Below, in pieces: positions 46,893 through 58,223 of a DNA stretch of 64,000 nt. A program made the translations under genes and the position numbers. The DNA comes from Stenurella melanura (taxonomy: Eukaryota > Arthropoda > Insecta > Coleoptera > Cerambycidae), in NCBI GenBank assembly GCA_963583905.1, contig OY757317.1, positions 89,501,899 to 89,565,898 of the forward strand. Direction: 5' to 3'. Under the pieces are notes generated by a model, which ran no database searches, was not told the DNA's origin, and saw only the letters and a program-made list of their open reading frames with translations. Within the stretch, counting starts at the first letter, position 1; every line of letters begins with the position of its first letter.

Positions 46893-47070
46893 TTTGGAAT
46901 ATATGTAAAATATCATGATAGAATGCTCCTTTGAAATTGGATCATATCCATTATACAGTCGTACAAGATGGTTGCCAGAGGCACATTAACTACAAAGCTT
47001 GATACAAACTATGCTCTATTATAATTTTAAAGCAAAGTGTTACTAAATCTTTTGGTTAAACATAAAAAAA
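46893..47070 (+). repeat. Direct copy of the loop segment at 46190-46360
   Basis: Shared blocks are ATGTAAAATA(G/T)CATGATAGAAT, TTGAAATTGG(G/A)TCATA, TTATTATA(G/A)TTTTA-type sequence and GTTACTAA. It lies outside the right arm of the inverted pair. Confidence 0.6.
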
Positions 47071-47083
47071 CATGTTTTTTTAT

Positions 47084-47745
47084 GGTCCGTTTATTTCAGT
47101 CAACGTTGAGATGGTGGAGCTGTGATGCAAGTAAAAGTCCTTACTGTAGCCGAGAGATTATTAGTGTTCTCACATAGGCCACTTGCTGTTTTTATGTTCT
47201 TGGAACCAGTTGACGTTTTCCTGGTCCTTTGTCGGTGGTGGGGGGTGCTCAACTTTTACCGACGGTGCTGGGTATCTCTTGTCTAGCTCATTAGCTTACC
47301 TGGAAGTTGTCGATTTTTCTGGTCAGTTTATTTGAGTCAACGTTGAGATGGTGGAGCTGTGATGCAAGCAAAAGTCCTTACTGTAGCCGAGAGATAAATT
47401 AGTGTTCTGACATAGGCCACTTGCTGATTTTATGCTCTTGGAACCAGTTGACGTTTTCCTGGTCCTTTGTTGGTGGCGGGGGTGTGCAACTTTTACCGGC
47501 GGTGATGGGTATCTCTTGTCTAGCTCATTAGCTTACCTGGAAATTGTCGATTTTTGTGGTCAGTTTATTTGAGTCAACGTTGAGATGGTGGAGCTGTGAT
47601 GCGAGCAAAAGACCTTACTGTAGCCGAGACATTGTTAGTGTTCTCACATAGGCCACTTGCTGTTTTTATGTTCTCGGCACCAGTTGACGTTTTCCTGGTC
47701 CTTTGCCGGTGGTGTGGCCTAGTTTCTCTAGCTTATCGGGAAGTA
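47084..47745 (+). repeat. 237-bp tandem repeat, ~2.8 units
   Basis: Units start at 47084, 47321 and 47558 with GGTC(C/A)GTTTATTT(C/G)AGTCA. They are nearly identical across GTTGAGATGGTGGAGCTGTG, CACATAGGCCACTTGCTG-type and GTTGACGTTTTCCTGGTCC-type blocks. The last unit is partial and abuts the MITE at 47761. No sustained frame crosses the units. The high identity suggests a young array. Confidence 0.9.
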
Positions 47746-47760
47746 GGTTAAAAGTGATTA

Positions 47761-47993
47761 GAGGTGTTTCAAAATCTCATGAGCTGTGACCTTTATATGC
47801 GCAGAGACAAAATCCCTCTGGTGGACTTAGTTACACTTCTTAAAAATATTAGATTTATTGTATACAATTTATCCCGAGCTCTTGTTTATGTATACAGCAA
47901 GGTAGCTGTCAGTGTTTTCAAAATACACTTATAAACCCAGAACAAACTTTGCCTTTTGCGCATTTCGCGGTTCATAAGATTCTGAAATACCTC
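47761..47993 (-). mobile_element. 233-bp TA-flanked MITE, copy 2
   Basis: The opposite orientation to copies 1 and 3, with TA at 47759-47760 and 47994-47995. It is the most diverged copy (for example CATTTCGCGGTTCATAAG near its right end) but has exactly the same length. Confidence 0.85.
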
Positions 47994-48058
47994 TACAAGA
48001 TTTATTCCTAACGAAGACGAGTGACTTTAAATAATAGTATATTATTTATATATGAAGT

Positions 48059-48178
48059 TTGCACGAGCCGTAGGCGAGTGCTGTAAATCATCAAGTGTGT
48101 TATTACCATTATCGTAAGTTGAATACTATACGTCATCTACGATTATAACAATAAATATTAATATAATACTTAGTTTGA
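48059..48178 (+). repeat. Repeat shared with the interior of the 16.0-kb MITE
   Basis: GCACGAGCCGTAGGCGAGTG continuing through CTGTAAATCATCAAGTGTG matches 16225-16345. No MITE termini were found around this copy. Confidence 0.6.
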
Positions 48179-49091
48179 CAACGTCCAAACTAATCAAACA
48201 TGTCAAATCACCTTCCCCCTCTCAATAATAATGGACCATTCTATTTTATTTTGCGCGTTACATCGATTGGACAGGTTAGGCATGAAGTTAAAGGTTGGTG
48301 TATAAATAAATCACTAGGGTGTAATGATTACCCACGCTATTTGTTTTTATGGATACCATTACATGTTCAAAAGCAGTTGAGTAATTAGTATAATCTAATA
48401 TGAGTAGTGATAAATATTATTATGATTGAGGCGCAATTATAAAATGTTTTGGGCCACCCGTTTTTCACTTGGAACAAGTACATGCTGAATTCGTCCATAT
48501 TGCACCCTCGCGCCTCGGGTTTTTTAATATTGTATACATATACACCTGCCGAGCACATAGAGCTCTGTCGGAATTGAATATTTAAATTACATCCACGGAG
48601 GTAACGAGATTTTTTTTAATATTAAAACGGATTCAACTAATCGATACTCGTCAAGCTTTTCGCGCATTTAGTAATGTTAATAGATTTGACCCCTGCTCAG
48701 TGACGGTGCTTTCTAATTAACTTTTTTTGGATATATGTGACTGCCTATAATTTGTATCATTTGTAAGAAAAACACTCTCGCTAATTTAGTTTTGAAGTCA
48801 GCGCTCATGAATAAAGTATTTGCCAGTTGCGGAAACTCTACATTATATACACCACTGCATGGATGTGGAAGCAAAATGAATAATTAATAAATATAAACTA
48901 TTATTAATTAATAAGGCTCGGGAATATCATCTCCAAGCCAGAGACGGCTCTCATAAAGACGGAATATTATATTGCAAACAATCTGAAACAATCAGAAAAA
49001 CGACAAAGAGGTGAAATATTCATTATTACCAGCTACAATGTATTTTTGGTAAATTTAATCTAAAAGCGGTAATGGTTCTTAGAAAAACGTG
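48179..49091. other. Unassigned, with one solo terminal motif at 48846-48880
   Basis: CCACTGCATGGATGTGGAAG at about 48852 matches the terminal hairpin of the 255-bp-unit element without the rest of it. Nothing else is assignable. Confidence 0.4.
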
Positions 49092-49093
49092 TA

Positions 49094-49326
49094 GAGGTGT
49101 TTCAGAATCTCATGAGCCGCGAAGTGTGCAAAAGGCAAAGTTTAATCTGAGTTATAAGTATGTTTTTGAAGACACTGGAGGCTGCCTTGCTGTATACATA
49201 AACAAGAGTTCGGGATAAATTGTAAACAATAAATATAATATTTTTAAGAAGTGTAACTGAGTCAACAGGACGGATTATGTCTCTGCGCATATGAAGGTCA
49301 CAGCTCATGAGGTTTTGAAACACCTC
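49094..49326 (+). mobile_element. 233-bp TA-flanked MITE, copy 3
   Basis: Nearly identical to copy 1 (87-319), with TA at 49092-49093 and 49327-49328. The 73-codon minus frame parallels the one in copy 1 and reflects shared repeat sequence, not a gene. Confidence 0.9.
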
Positions 49327-49328
49327 TA

Positions 49329-50544
49329 ATACGTATCAAGCAAATAACGACAATTTTGAATCAAACACATACTTTCCTGTTCTGTTTAATGTATGTGACG
49401 TATTTATTTTGTTTATTTTCATAATAATTAAATATAAAAACCCAATTAACTGCTGGCAACATAACACATGTTTCCCAATATGTATGATATAATGTGTCAT
49501 ATTTGCATTAAAATGTTTCTGCGCTGACGTGGGTCAGGGTTGGCTCTGGCAACTACTTTAATAAATTAAATACAAAAATTATTCTTTTTTCCCAGTAATT
49601 TGTATATAGGCTAAGTTTGCAATTCTAGACGTTTTTTTAATGAATGTTTTGGATTAAATAAACCTATTTTTCAAATTTATATATTTTTTAACAGTTCTCA
49701 ATAGACCGTGATCAACGAAGTAACTTTTTTTAGGCAAGGGGATAATCAGTTTTGTTGGCAGCATTTCTGAGAAAAATTTGAAGTTGATCTCAAAAAAACA
49801 GAGGAAGATGCGGCGGTAGGTTGTACAACTTTACGTTTTCAAATGGAACACCATATACAGACTGTCTATTTTACGAGGGCCACACCAAATATCTCGCTTA
49901 ATATCTATTGTAGAAGAATAAAGTTTTAGAAACAGTTATCCCATTTTTTGTGAGCTATATTTCAGTAAAAAGAAATTTGAAATCCATAGCCTACTTTATG
50001 AGATATACTACAAAAACCTGAAAAATAGGAAAACCACAAACGGTTATAGCTTCCTTATTTGAGGAGATACGAAAAAAGTTAAAGGAATGAAAGTTGACGG
50101 CAAAGACAATAAGAATAATAACGTGTAACAAAAAAATCGAAAAATGCAGTTGGCTTTGACATACGCTATTGTGCAAAAATGAAAAATACATATCCCAAAG
50201 TAGGCCATGACGCCATTAATTCCGTTATTTTTTTCTCATTCCAACGATATAAAACATGTCACAGAAATTTTAACCGATAGTGTCAATATTTAATATTTTA
50301 CGAATACCACAATTCATATAATTGAATTGTAACAATCAGCTTTGTCCGACATGAAAGAGTCGAGATCAGATGACGTAATACTGAGCAAGTGTGCACAGTA
50401 TGAGTATGCGCGGAGAACATGAAATTATAATGCGGTTGTGGTCGCGCAAATCATAGTCGCCATGGAGTCACAAAGTTTGACAAATAGCGAATAATTATTT
50501 TTGAAACAAGTACCTAATATTGTGTTTTTTGGGACGGATAGTAG
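49329..50544. other. Unassigned stretch
   Basis: AT-rich, with no motif or paired ends seen. Confidence 0.4.
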
Positions 50545-50660
50545 CTGCTCGGCTTCGCCTCGTCCGGAATAAGTTTATGTTTTATGTATGGTATTTTCAG
50601 TTCCAATGTCCCGATGGTTGCAAGGATTGCGAGATCTGTGAATTTTTTATATTGCAGTTC
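50545..50660 (+). repeat. Repeat fragment shared with 9085-9215
   Basis: CGGCTTCGCCTCGTCCGG (50549-50566), then the AAGTTTATGTTTTATGTATGG-like block and GTGAATTTTTTATAT. The 18-mer is the reverse complement of the one at 9098-9115, while the following block keeps the same orientation. Confidence 0.6.
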
Positions 50661-50869
50661 CCTCAAAATCTCTCAGGCAGGAAGCGTGCTACAATGTTTG
50701 AATTATGCGGTGCCGCCACCACGTAGTGAGGCGCTCATTTATTGGAATTGGAACATGGCGGATTCAAGATAAAGCGTTGGTATATCGTAAACCGTTACTG
50801 ATAGGTATAGAACATTGTTAATAAAATTTGTTCAGAAATAAAAGGAGAATCCAAAAATATGAAAATATA

Positions 50870-51056
50870 CAGGGTGTTTCGTTTGAAAAAGTAAAGTTGC
50901 TTAACCTACAGCTTCTTTAAGGCGCCTTGTACATTTGAAAATGAAATGATTAAATGCTTATTTTTAAGCAGAATAACTTGTCCGTTTAACATTTTTTTCT
51001 ATATCTCACCGTGTTCCAGATAATATTTTGACAATAGAGCTGGGACACCCTGAATA
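50870..51056 (+). mobile_element. Possible ~185-bp mariner-like MITE
   Basis: TA-CAGGGTGTTTCG at 50868 and GGGACACCCTG ending at 51052 could be its inverted ends, but the right TA does not directly follow. Boundaries are tentative. Confidence 0.4.
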
Positions 51057-52729
51057 CAGAGTGGTCATCGAACTGAAAAAATAATAAAGGAGACCAAATA
51101 GAGCGAGAAGTTTTGTGTAAATGCTGAGAAAATTGGAAAATCAAGATCAGGGCAATCGCCCCCAATCTCTCATTGGCCACCAATAGTCATGCCAATACAT
51201 ATTTCCAAGTTGTGTGAGCAGTTTACTTTCACCCTGAGCCATATCGATTTTGTAAATTTACAAACACATTAATTTAGTAAATTTACTGCCTCCTCATTAT
51301 ACATAGGGTTACATTTTGGTATATTTCATATCCATTTAACAAAAGTTAATAAAACGTTTGGAATTAATACTAAAGGGCAAACATCAAATAAAAATAAAAG
51401 CCTGCTTCAGCTCTGTTTCAAGCTTGGGAAAATTCCGACAATTCTGAGAGTAAAACAAAGTTTTACGTTTATTTTATAGGTTTCGCTCGGCTATATCTTA
51501 CCACATATTAAAGCAGTTAAAGAAAATTTTCATTAGACGTATCTTAACCTCAAGCATTAAAGATAACTTAAAGGCATCATTAAATATGCTTATTCCTTGC
51601 GGTTACTTTTCCTTTTACGAAGTAACTCTGTCCGGCCGACTCTGAACTTAGTCGGTTTATAAGAACTTATTCAAAAGTTCTCTTAAAGCTTTTAAAAGTT
51701 GTAAATCTATGAAAAATAAGTCAAAAGGTTTTATATGCATCGAACTTTACATGTTTCTACTCAGGTTGTGTGAGTCAGTGTCCGACTTCTGCACTCAAAT
51801 CCTAGTCAAATTAAGTTGAGTCGGTAACGTTTATGGGAGAAGATGTAATCTATTCAAAAAAGGAATGATAAACTGCAGATTCACTCCAGTTATAGGACGA
51901 AGTACGAAAATAATCATCCCTACTAACAAACGTCTCCCGTGAATTTGTATGTTACTAAATCACACAAACACCGATTAACTGATAACTAGAAATTTTGCAT
52001 GTAGGTAGACAGTGGGTCAGATTAATATATTTGCCCAGTTTCGAGATAGGATTAAATAATCCTTATGTGAAATTTTGTTCAGAAGTAGGTCCTCGGTAGT
52101 AGAAAAGTATAAAAACCTTCTTGTTGCTACGTTGCCTTGGTTGCTACATAAAACAAAATGGTGTCAAACGTTAAAGTAAAAAATGAAATCGATTTTTTCC
52201 GTGCGTATCGACACGTAAGTTTTAATAACTTTTGAAGAAATGATCCGATCGTAAAATAGTGTAAACATTTAGTGTAAAATTAATTAAAAACGCAGTAAGT
52301 GGGCTGCGAGCGCCGCCTTGAGCGGCTCGAAGAAGTTCATCCGAGTTTGAATTCTATACAAATTTTGGTCAGAAGTTTTCTACCTGCTCATTTGTATGTC
52401 TCGACCGCTACAAGAAACCTCACTATATACAATCGAAGGAATGGATATTTATCTTTCGTTCACTGTATGTCACAATTGAAAAAGCTTCCGTATTCAATAC
52501 TGAAAATGCATTTATAAAATAAACTCCCATTTTAAAATATATTCACCATATTGCAAATTCTTGTTGAATATGATTTATAATGAAAAAAATAGACATTGCT
52601 AATTAAAAGCAGATATTAATTTTTCGTCTTTTGAGATAATGTTGAATTAAAAATTTGATAAACTAAAAATTCACGAAATTTTCACATTTTTGAGTACCAT
52701 AATATCGAAGTGTGACATAAAGATCTCAA
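51057..52729. other. Unassigned stretch
   Basis: No gene, tandem array or paired termini seen. Frames of 65-72 codons have no motif. Confidence 0.4.
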
Positions 52730-53575
52730 GACCAACGAAACTTGAAAAATATAAAGAAATATTGGGCCTTGATCTATATATACATCAAATTTCAAGTTTC
52801 TATATTTTTAGCAGCTTGCTTTATTGATTTTTCCCCATCTACCCCTACTTATCCCCAATCCCTTCAACGGAATCGTCTCAAAATATAATCTAGTTCCAGA
52901 TACTATTATAATACATACTTGTACCGAATTTTAAATGAGTATTTTATCAGCCACTTTGGTAATGAATTATGGGGGGGGGGGTTTGGGAGTGGAAGGGTTG
53001 AGAAATGTTATAAAAAAAATTGAGACCTTCGGTTCTAGAATATACAGTGAATTCCAAGTTGCGTCCTGTTACCAGCTTGCTTTACTTATATTCCCCCATT
53101 TACCCATATTTAACCCCCAACCCTTCAACGGAATGAACTCAAAATACATTCTAGTTCCAGATGTTTTTATTTTATCAACCCCTTTAATAATGGAGTATGG
53201 GAAAATATTTTTTCAAATCCTTGGCTTCTTGTATACACCAAATCTCAAATTTCTGTACTCTTACCAGCTTGATTTACTTATTCTCCCCTATTTACCCCCC
53301 AACCCTTCATCGGATATGTTCAGAAAGCAATCAAGTTCCAGATACCGTTATAGTACATACTATACGTTTACAAATTTATCTAAAACCGTTCCAGAGAAAA
53401 CATGCGCACAAACAAAAGTTACAGACCGACAGACAGAGAATTCTTTTTTTTACTCAAATCTAGAGTCTCGACGTTTCATGACATTCTAAACTTATTTCAA
53501 CAAAACAATTTTTTTTTAAATTTTACGATTAGTATACTTCCAAACCACTTCTGTGTGTAGAAGTAAAATAAATAG
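52730..53575 (+). mobile_element. 255-bp-unit element, copy B, 5'-truncated
   Basis: About three diverged tandem units (CCTTCAACGGA at about 52862 and 53114, CTTCATCGGA at about 53304) are followed by the family tail: CCGTTCCAGAGAAAACATGC, GACCGACAGACAGAG, CTCGACGTTTCATGACATTC, and the decayed terminal hairpin at 53534-53565. The 184- and 88-codon frames across it are by-products: they run through the tandem units and a poly-G run and have no counterpart in copies A or C. Confidence 0.75.
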
Positions 53576-54273
53576 CACTCATAATGATTATTTCTTTCCA
53601 GATTTTGTCAATAGTTTTCTCTAAGAACGGGGGGCTATTTAAGCCAACAGGCATCCCGAATTACAGACATTTGGTAGACATTAGTAGACAGCAATGTGAA
53701 GGAAATATTCTCATTGCTCCACTTTTAAACAAGGACTATCCAAGAAAGTAGTATTTAATTATGTACATGTATATTCTTATTCTCGACCCAATTTCTTTAG
53801 TTAAAAATGGAATAACTCTGCTCATCAACAGTATCCACCAACGCGCTACGTACAAAATTTTCTGTTATAAAACTAATATAAAACTAATTTGGAACTTATA
53901 TTTAGTTTTAATTATGTTCATACAACTTACAAAATATAAGAGTAATGGAAAAATGGCAAAGTTGGATGGTGACAAGTTACAGCGCGAAAGTTTCCTAGAA
54001 AAGTTAATTTGACAATTTGTTAAATTATGATTGGAATATAAGATGAACACAATTTAAAAGTTCTCTTCAAGCAGAAATCATTGTGAATGATTCTATAGGA
54101 CTGATGTTATCTCTGATGATCACGATATGAAAGGAGGGCTTCTGAAATTATTTTTTCTACACATTTAAATGCGACGACGTAATTATATATGAATATAAAG
54201 AAATCACAAATGTTATCAAAATTTATGGAACAATACTGTGAAGATAAATTAATTCCCAATCTTTAGTTAACTA
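53576..54273. other. Unassigned stretch
   Basis: The overlapping 83-codon plus and 61-codon minus frames have no recognised motif. Confidence 0.4.
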
Positions 54274-54776
54274 TACCGAGTGTCCAGTTAGTGTTCCCTC
54301 GGAAGATTGTGAAAAAACGGCTAACTTTACAAAAAAACTTTCTTAAAAAAACTTTCAATATTTCATCTCTACTACAACGTAAAATTATTTTCAATTGTAG
54401 ACGATGTCTTAAATAACATCCTACATTTTTAGAAAAAACAATTAATAAATCGCGAAGATATGGCAGTCAAAAAAATGTGTGTAATTTGCCAAAAAAGGCA
54501 GAAAAAAACTTATAACTTGGCAACGCTGCATCCGATTGGTAAAATATTATACAGTATAATGCAGGACTCTTGGAGGTTTTACTGGCGCCAAAAAAATGCA
54601 GGGTGTTCCATTTAAAAGATCATAATTTCTTGTGTAACTTGTTCTTTATGACACCTTGTATAATTAAAAATAATTTTACGTTGTAGTAGAGATGAAACAT
54701 TGAAAGTTTTGATAAGAAAGTTGTTTTGAAAAGTTAGCCGTTTTTGCACGATCTTCCACTAACTGGACACCCGGTA
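54274..54776. mobile_element. ~503-bp MITE with ~130-bp inverted repeats
   Basis: The left end TACCGAGTGTCCAGTTAGTG is matched at the right by CACTAACTGGACACCCGGTA. The inverted similarity continues through the CTTTCAATATTTCATCTCTA and CTACAACGTAAAATTATTTT region. Flanks are TA on both sides. A second GCAGGGTGTTCCATTTAAAA motif sits near 54598, suggesting another terminus nested within. Confidence 0.85.
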
Positions 54777-55071
54777 TATTACACTTATACAGAGTGTCCC
54801 AAAAGAAACGCATACAGTTCATAACTTTTCTTGCTAAGTTTAAGAATATTTCATCAAAGTAATTTTTTCACCCTCTGGAAAACATCTCATTTTATAATTT
54901 AATTTTTTTACATATTTTCCTTTGAATTCCAGCCTATTTTATTCTTTCAGACTCTAGAGCAACGATGTTGACGACGCTCTCACCTGTTCGCGAATGTGTT
55001 CTGCGGTACCCCCGTTGTACCTATTTTACATAGCCCGAATAGATAAAAAAACCGCTGCCTAAGGAATCACT
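54777..55071. other. Short stretch starting with a solo mariner-like terminus
   Basis: TACAGAGTGTCCCAAAAG at 54789 is a mariner-type left end without a visible right partner. Confidence 0.4.
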
Positions 55072-57097
55072 ACTTCCACATCCAGATTATTAGTCCAAGT
55101 CACTTTAAAGGAAACATCTTGACTATATTTGCACTCTAGTATGTGGAAATTATTGGTCATAGAATTTTAATAATATTTGGGGTAGATGTCATAGAAAAGT
55201 TTGAGGAGTTGGTTTCTACCATATACGTTAAAAATGAAGTTTCTAGTTTACCGTACTTATTTTCCACTATTTACAACCTACCACCTCAATGGAGTCATCT
55301 CAATCAGATGTCACTACAATACATACGTGTACTAACTTTCAAGTGAATATCTCAATTTGATGTTATCAATCCCATTAATAATGAAGCGGAGGTGGTAGAG
55401 TTTGAAAAATATTAGAAAGAAATCTGAGGCCTTGGTTTCTAGTATATACACCGAATCCCAAATTTCTGTAGTCTTACCAGCTTGCTTTACTTATTTTCCC
55501 CTATTTGCCCCTATTTAACCCCCAACCCTTCAACGGCATCATCTCAAATTATGATCTAGTTTCTGACGTCGTTATAATACATACGTGTACCAAATTTCAA
55601 ATGAATATCTCAATTTTATTTTATCAACCCTTTTCATATTGGAGTAGGGGTGGTTGGGTTGAAAAATATTATAAGAAAATCTGACCCTGTGGCTTCTAGT
55701 ACCGAATTTCAAGTTTCTGTAGTCTTACCAACGTTTTACTTATATTCCTCTATTTACCCCAAATTAACCCCCAACCCTTCAACGGAATCCTCTCAAAATA
55801 TAAACTAATTCCAGACGTCGTTATAATACATACGTGTACGAAATTTCAAATGAATATCTCAACTTTATTTTGTCAACCCCATTAATGGGGTAGAGGTGGT
55901 GGGGGGGGGGGTTGAAAAATATTATAAAAAAATCTGAGGCCTTAACTTCTTGTACATACACCGAATTTTAAGTTTCTGTACTCATACCAGCTTGCTTTAC
56001 TTATTTCCCCCTATTGACCCCTAAATAACCCCCAACCCTTCAACGGAATCATCTCAAAGTATAATCTAGTTCCAGATGTCGTTATAATTCATACGTGTAC
56101 CAAATTTCAAATGAATATCTCGATTTTATTTTATCAACCCTTTTAATAATGAAGTAGGGGTGGTGGGGGTTGAAAAATATTATAAATAATCTGAGACCTT
56201 GGCTAGCTTCTAGTACATACACCGAATTTCAAGTTTCTGTAGTCTTACCAGCTTGCTTTATTTATTTTCCCCTATTTACCCCTATTTAACCCCCAACCCT
56301 TCAACGGAATTATCTCAAAATATAATCTAGTTCCAGATGTCGTTATAATACATACGTGTAGAAAATTTCAAATGAATATCTCAATTTTATTTTATCAACC
56401 CTTTTCAAATTGGAGTAGGGGTGGTGGGGGTTGAAAAATATTATTAAAAAATCTGGCTTCTAGTACATACACCGAATTTCAAGTTTCTGTACTCTTACCA
56501 ACTTGTTTTACTTATATTCCTCTATTTACCCCAAATTAACCCCCAACCCTTCAACGGAATCATCCCAAAATATAATCTAATTCTAGACATCGTTATAATA
56601 CATACGTGTACGAAATTTCAAATGAATATCTCAACTTTATTTTATCAACCCCTTTAATGGGGTAGGGGTGGTGTGGGGTTGAAAAATATTATAAAAAAAT
56701 CTGAGGCCTTGACTTCTAGTACATACATCGAATTTCAAGTTTCTGTACTCTTACTAGCTTGCTTTACTTATTTCCCCCTATTTACCCCTATTTAACCCCC
56801 AACCCTTCACCGGATTTCCTCAAAAAACAATCCAGTTCCAGATCTCGTTATAATATATACGTGTACAAAATTTCAGGTCAATATCTTAAACCGTTCCGGA
56901 GAAAGCGTGCGGACAAAAAAAGTTACAGACAGACCGACAGACCGACAGACAGACCGACAGACAGACAGAAAAATTTTTTTCGCTCAAATTTAAAATCTCG
57001 ACGTTTCATGACATTCTAAACCTATTTCACGAATAAAAATTTTTGAAAATTTTTTTGCGATTACTATACTTCCAATCCACTACGTGGATGTGGAAGT
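55072..57097 (+). mobile_element. 255-bp-unit element, copy C, with 13-bp inverted ends
   Basis: ACTTCCACATCCA (55072-55084) and TGGATGTGGAAGT (57085-57097) are perfect inverted termini. The right one is also part of a local hairpin. Between them are about seven tandem units: CCAACCCTTCA(A/C) occurs at 55522, 55771, 56032, 56293, 56543 and 56799, so the period is 249-261 bp. The tail has CCGTTCCGGAGAAAGCGTGC, a GACAGACCGACAGA microsatellite (56929-56970) and CTCGACGTTTCATGACATTC. No protein is encoded; the 67- and 86-codon frames are by-products. Class unknown; no target duplication was seen. Confidence 0.75.
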
Positions 57098-58223
57098 AAA
57101 ATGAAATATATCAAAGCAAATATGTTGTAATGTGTTCGTATCCTATCTGATACTATAAAACTTATACAAGCTTCTCAACATAGATGTTATCCGGGCATTA
57201 TTTATTAATATCACAGCGTTATTGAATAAAGCATGTAAAAGCTTTTCTTTTATATTTTTGATTGATTACTCTCGGGAGATTGTGCTAAAAGTATATAAGG
57301 AAACGTGTTTATTTCACATCAAAATTACCCGAAAAAATATCTGGATTATAAAGGATATTGATTGGAATGTTATAAACTCACCCTAAAGGGAATGCTCTGA
57401 AATGCAAATAAATAGAATTTTAACTTACGAATATATTTGCTTTAGCTGAAAATAAAGACAACGGCTTTAATATAGCGTTGTATTTACCCCGTTTGCCCTA
57501 AATACATTTAAATAACTCGTCAATATTGGTTTTCGTGTGAATTTATTTTGGCTATGTTGGTTGTTGGCGATAGCTGTAATTGGAAGCAGCTGTTTGTATT
57601 GAAAGAGAATTTAAAAAGTTAAACAATCGTTCAATTTATCCGTTGAATTATTATTAAATGAAGGGATATACAGGGTGGTTCAGTTTGGTATTCGTGCCCC
57701 TGTATCTTTTTTATTTCAAGAAAATAGTACAACAAACCATATATATTTGTAAATCGCTTATCAAGCTCTATGAAACGATATCCTTAAATCATCTTTGTGA
57801 TCATATATGCTAAAGTATAGTAGTTACGAACTCAATTGGAACAGCACGGAACTACAGGATCTTACGGGGTATTGTCAATATATCGCTTCACATTGAATGA
57901 GAGAGCACAGAATTTTACAGATTTGTATTCACCACTCCTCGTCTACTGTCCGCGTGGACTTGATCCGCCTGTCACATAGAAATATAGGTGGGATTAGATG
58001 TTTAGCGAATTTGATTTGTCAACACCAACCTTGTTCAGAGTTTTTACATGTCTTAATATATAAAACAATGAATTCGTATGAACTATTTGTATGGTATGAT
58101 CTGTACGAGGCAGTGCAGTACAGCCAGGCAGCGTTATAAATTACTTAATTCTAGTGAATATTTGAACAAATTATTAGTTTTATTACTGTGTTTGAGTGAT
58201 TTTTTTGCAATTAATTGTTTAAA
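57098..58223. other. Unassigned; probably includes the 5' flank of the IS630-type element
   Basis: TACAGGGTGGTTCAGTTTGG (57669) is a mariner-like terminus. The 80-codon frame at 57897-58139 has no motif. I could not locate the left end of the downstream transposase element. Confidence 0.4.

Noticed and set aside
53465..53480. GACGTTTC in the tail of the 255-bp-unit family as a hammerhead 3' half
   Set aside because: The upstream sequence on the minus strand has no CTGANGA core in any of the copies; the resemblance is limited to GAAACGTC.
52935..53489. 184-codon plus-strand open frame, the longest in the window
   Set aside because: It runs through the 255-bp tandem units, a poly-G run and the GACAGA tail of copy B. 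Copies A and C do not keep the frame, so it is a chance frame in a repeat.
54108..54135. CTGATGA followed by GAAA on the plus strand
   Set aside because: The intervening bases do not form a stem II and there is no stem I or cleavage triplet.
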